The position numbers and the translations under genes were made by a program. 7,061 nucleotides of DNA from Rhodoferax sp. (lineage in GTDB: Bacteria > Pseudomonadota > Gammaproteobacteria > Burkholderiales > Burkholderiaceae_C): positions 1-7,061 of the forward strand of contig JAKFXU010000069.1 in NCBI GenBank assembly GCA_021731215.1. The letters are read 5' to 3'. Position 1 is the stretch's first letter. Every line of letters begins with the position of its first letter. The notes below the pieces were generated by a model, which saw nothing but the letters and a program-made list of their open reading frames with translations, was not told where the DNA came from and did not search any database. Shown in pieces: positions 5,087 through 7,061 of this stretch.

Positions 5087-6336
5087 AGCGCAGCATGAGT
5101 GTTTGCCTGGGCGAAGATGCGTTACAGGTAGGCAGGCTGACCTTCGAGGCCAGGGGTGCGCGTCGTGTGGCTGCGTTTGCCTATGCGGATAGCTGGTTGG
5201 AAAACTCTGGGCGGTTCGCGCTTTCTCCAGATTTACCCTTGGTCACCGGTTATCAATACCGCGCCAGCAAAGATGCCAATCAGTCCGCATTTTTTGGCTG
5301 CTTTGCCGATGTTGAACCGGATGGCTGGGGGCGCATGGTCATCAAGCGTGACCATGCCAGGCAGCGCAAGGAATCCGGCGGTGATCGCCTGGCGACCGGG
5401 CTGCTTGATGATTTCGATTTTCTGCTCTGGGTGAATGATTTCAGTCGGATGGGCGCCATTCGTTTTCGGGACGACCAGGGTATTTTCCAGCGGCCATCGG
5501 GCGGGAAAAGGGAAACCCCGGCATTGATCCAGTTGCCGCACCTGCTGTCGGCATCGAAGGCGGTGGAAGAGAATAAGGAAACCGCGCGCGACCTTGAGTT
5601 CCTGCGGGGGAACGGTACATCGCTGGGCGGCTTGCGCCCCAAGTGTTCTATCATCGATGCGGATGGAACGCTTGCCATTGGCAAGTTTCCCAGCGTGCGG
5701 GATACGCGCTCCATCGTGCATGGCGAGGTTTTGGCGCTGCATCTTGCGGCAGCGGCGGGAGTCCATGCTGCGAAAGCCCGAGTCGTTGTCTCTGAAGGCG
5801 TGCCGGTGGCAGTCATCAGCCGCTTCGACCGGTTGGGCGGCAAGCGTCTCATGTACTTGTCTGCACGCTCTCTCATGCAGGCCACGCCCGCCGAACAGTA
5901 CACCTACGTTGATATCGCTGAAACTCTGCGGATGCACAGCAGCCAGGCGGGGGCCGATATGAAGGAGTTGTGGCGCAGATTGGTTTTCAACATTCTGATC
6001 AATAACGTAGACGACCACCTGAACAATCACGGGTTTTTGCATCATGCACACGGCCAATGGAGACTGGCGCCCGCCTTTGATCTCAACCCTTTTCCAGATA
6101 AGGAACGGGCGCTGAAGACGTGGATTTCAGAGGACGCGGGTGAAACCGCTTCTGTAGGGGAAGCCTTGGCCGTGGCGCCGCTTTTCGGCTTCACCTCGGG
6201 TGCCGAATTGACGGTGTTGAGCCAGGTAAGGCTCGCCGTTGGCCGCTGGAAAGACATCGCCAAAACCATTGGCATGTCTGCGGCAGATGTCGATGATTTT
6301 GCACCGGCCTTCGCGCACCCGGAGTTATCAGCGTGA
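5083..6336 (+). CDS. hipA: HipA-like serine/threonine kinase toxin
   Basis: A 417-residue HipA-family kinase. Characterised members phosphorylate glutamyl-tRNA synthetase or other targets, halt translation and promote dormancy. Motifs aligned by eye with E. coli HipA: GTSLGGLRPK (178-187) matches the Ser150 autophosphorylation loop, with S180 at the Ser150 position and K187 at the conserved lysine; K201 in AIGKFPS matches the ATP-contacting lysine; E215 lies in the following helix; NNVDDHLNNHG (307-317) is the catalytic loop with D310 and N314; and D333 in LAPAFDLNP is the metal-binding aspartate. All are present, so the kinase looks active. The N-terminal subdomain (about 1-130, FFGCFADVEPDGWGR) is also family-like. 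The GTG at 5083 overlaps the hipB stop; an ATG at 5095 is an alternative. The stop overlaps the next gene's GTG. Confidence 0.93.
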   Translation: MKRSMSVCLGEDALQVGRLTFEARGARRVAAFAYADSWLENSGRFALSPDLPLVTGYQYRASKDANQSAFFGCFADVEPDGWGRMVIKRDHARQRKESGGDRLATGLLDDFDFLLWVNDFSRMGAIRFRDDQGIFQRPSGGKRETPALIQLPHLLSASKAVEENKETARDLEFLRGNGTSLGGLRPKCSIIDADGTLAIGKFPSVRDTRSIVHGEVLALHLAAAAGVHAAKARVVVSEGVPVAVISRFDRLGGKRLMYLSARSLMQATPAEQYTYVDIAETLRMHSSQAGADMKELWRRLVFNILINNVDDHLNNHGFLHHAHGQWRLAPAFDLNPFPDKERALKTWISEDAGETASVGEALAVAPLFGFTSGAELTVLSQVRLAVGRWKDIAKTIGMSAADVDDFAPAFAHPELSA

Positions 6337-7061
6337 TCTGCGAAGTTGGCATGGCTGATTCGCGTGTCGGCGTTCTGGGCGCCAGCAGCCTGGTCGGACA
6401 ATGTTTGCTGCCGCGCTTGGTAAAGGCAGGGTGGCAGGTGCTGGGCTATTCCCGCCAACCCAACAAAAGCAGCCAAGGGGTCGAGTGGCGGCGATTGCCA
6501 TTGGCTGAACACCCCTCACCCCAGTTCTCTCCCCAAAGGGGCGAGGGAGTTGCGCCCTATTGGATATGTGTGGCCCCGATTTGGGTGTTGCCAGATTACT
6601 TCGCTTTGCTAGAGGCTTGCGGCGCGCGGCGTATTGTGGCGCTGTCATCCACCAGCCGTTTCACAAAAGTCAGTTCTGGCGATAGGGCGGAAGCTGCTTT
6701 GGCGGCGCGCTTGATTGAAGCGGAATGCCGCGTTGAGGCGTGGGCGAAAAGCCGTGGCATCGAGTGGGTGATTCTGCGCCCGACACTGATTTACGGCTTT
6801 GGCCGGGATAAGAACATTGCCGAGATGGCGCGTTTTATTCGCCGGTTTGGTTTCTTCCCGGTGCTGGGTAAAGCAACGGGCTTGCGCCAGCCGATTCATG
6901 CGGAGGATGTCGCGGCTGCCTGTTTGGCCGCTTTGCAAACCCCTTGCGCGGCGAACCGGGCGTACAACATCTCCGGTGGCGAGACGATGACTTACCGCGA
7001 CATGCTTGCCCGTGTGTTTGCCGCCCTGGGCCGCCGCCCGCGCTTGCTGACGGTGTCGCTC
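6333..7061 (+). CDS. NAD-dependent epimerase/dehydratase-like protein (partial, runs off right edge)
   Basis: The 243 visible residues belong to the extended SDR/nucleotide-sugar epimerase-like superfamily and probably act on sugars of a surface polysaccharide. The N-terminal dinucleotide-binding loop is VGVLGASSLVGQ (12-23). Strand landmarks follow: IVALSSTSRF (101-110), IEWVILRPTLIYGFGRDKN (143-161), LRQPIHAEDVAAA (184-196) and AYNISGGETMTYRDML (210-225). The usual Tyr-x3-Lys pair after the SS segment is not seen, so it is an atypical member that may bind nucleotide without classical dehydrogenase chemistry. Residues of about 60-74 (HPSPQFSPQRGEG) are encoded by an inserted palindromic repeat. 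The GTG at 6333 has GGAG (6321-6324) 8 nt upstream and overlaps the hipA stop (GTGA); an ATG at 6351 is the alternative. Confidence 0.88.
   Translation, partial: MICEVGMADSRVGVLGASSLVGQCLLPRLVKAGWQVLGYSRQPNKSSQGVEWRRLPLAEHPSPQFSPQRGEGVAPYWICVAPIWVLPDYFALLEACGARRIVALSSTSRFTKVSSGDRAEAALAARLIEAECRVEAWAKSRGIEWVILRPTLIYGFGRDKNIAEMARFIRRFGFFPVLGKATGLRQPIHAEDVAAACLAALQTPCAANRAYNISGGETMTYRDMLARVFAALGRRPRLLTVSL
6511..6550. repeat. REP-like GC-rich palindrome inside the epimerase gene
   Basis: The segment starts ACCCCTCACCCCAG and ends in a hairpin, CTCTCCCC-AAA-GGGGCGAG (6527-6545), whose stem pairs at 7 of 8 positions. This sequence type, with CCCCTCACCCC followed by CTCTCCCC-AAA-GGGGCGAGGG, is a dispersed repeat common in GC-rich proteobacterial genomes, mostly between genes. 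Here it is read in frame and adds about 14 residues. The type is recognised from memory; its copy number in this genome is unknown. Confidence 0.65.

Noticed and set aside
5233..6057. 274-codon minus-strand open frame opposite hipA
   Set aside because: Shadow of hipA; no family features, while hipA has every kinase motif.
1..7061. CRISPR arrays, tRNA or rRNA genes, retron-like or other large structured RNA
   Set aside because: No regularly spaced direct repeats, cloverleaf-like segments or conserved rRNA stretches were seen. Apart from the short gaps described, the sequence is explained by genes, relics and the MITE.

Overview
The window is GC-rich bacterial chromosome with tightly packed genes on both strands. 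Protein character, codon use and gene types (Na/Pi transporter, VF530, NYN nuclease, PilZ, GT2/epimerase pair, a REP-like palindrome) suggest a betaproteobacterium, perhaps a Rhodoferax-like member of the Burkholderiales. That placement is inference; no rRNA or marker gene is present.

Left part (1-3332), ordinary genome. On the minus strand, running off the left edge, is the N-terminal 240 residues of a Na+/phosphate cotransporter. Divergent from it is a two-gene plus-strand unit: a VF530/DUF2132 small protein followed by a NYN-domain (LabA/DUF88-type) predicted RNase with a C-terminal LOTUS/OST-HTH-like domain. A class I SAM methyltransferase converges on that unit from the minus strand, and a stand-alone PilZ (c-di-GMP receptor) gene diverges from the methyltransferase.

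Middle part (3333-6336), an accessory patch rich in toxin-antitoxin genes. In order it holds: the C-terminal remnant of a HigA-like XRE antitoxin; an intact minus-strand vapBC pair (AbrB-type antitoxin, PIN toxin) with a recognisable promoter and an operator-like palindrome; the C-terminal remnant of a probable family 2 glycosyltransferase split by a 234-bp miniature transposable element (18-bp perfect terminal inverted repeats, 5-bp TTTAA target duplication); and an intact hipB-hipA pair with all kinase residues in place.

Right part (6333-7061): a partial NAD-dependent epimerase/dehydratase-like gene starts on the hipA stop codon (GTGA overlap) and runs off the right edge. It carries a GC-rich palindromic repeat inserted in frame. 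The glycosyltransferase relic and the epimerase look like remains of a surface-polysaccharide locus into which vapBC and hipBA were inserted. No rRNA, tRNA, CRISPR array or convincing intrinsic terminator was seen.
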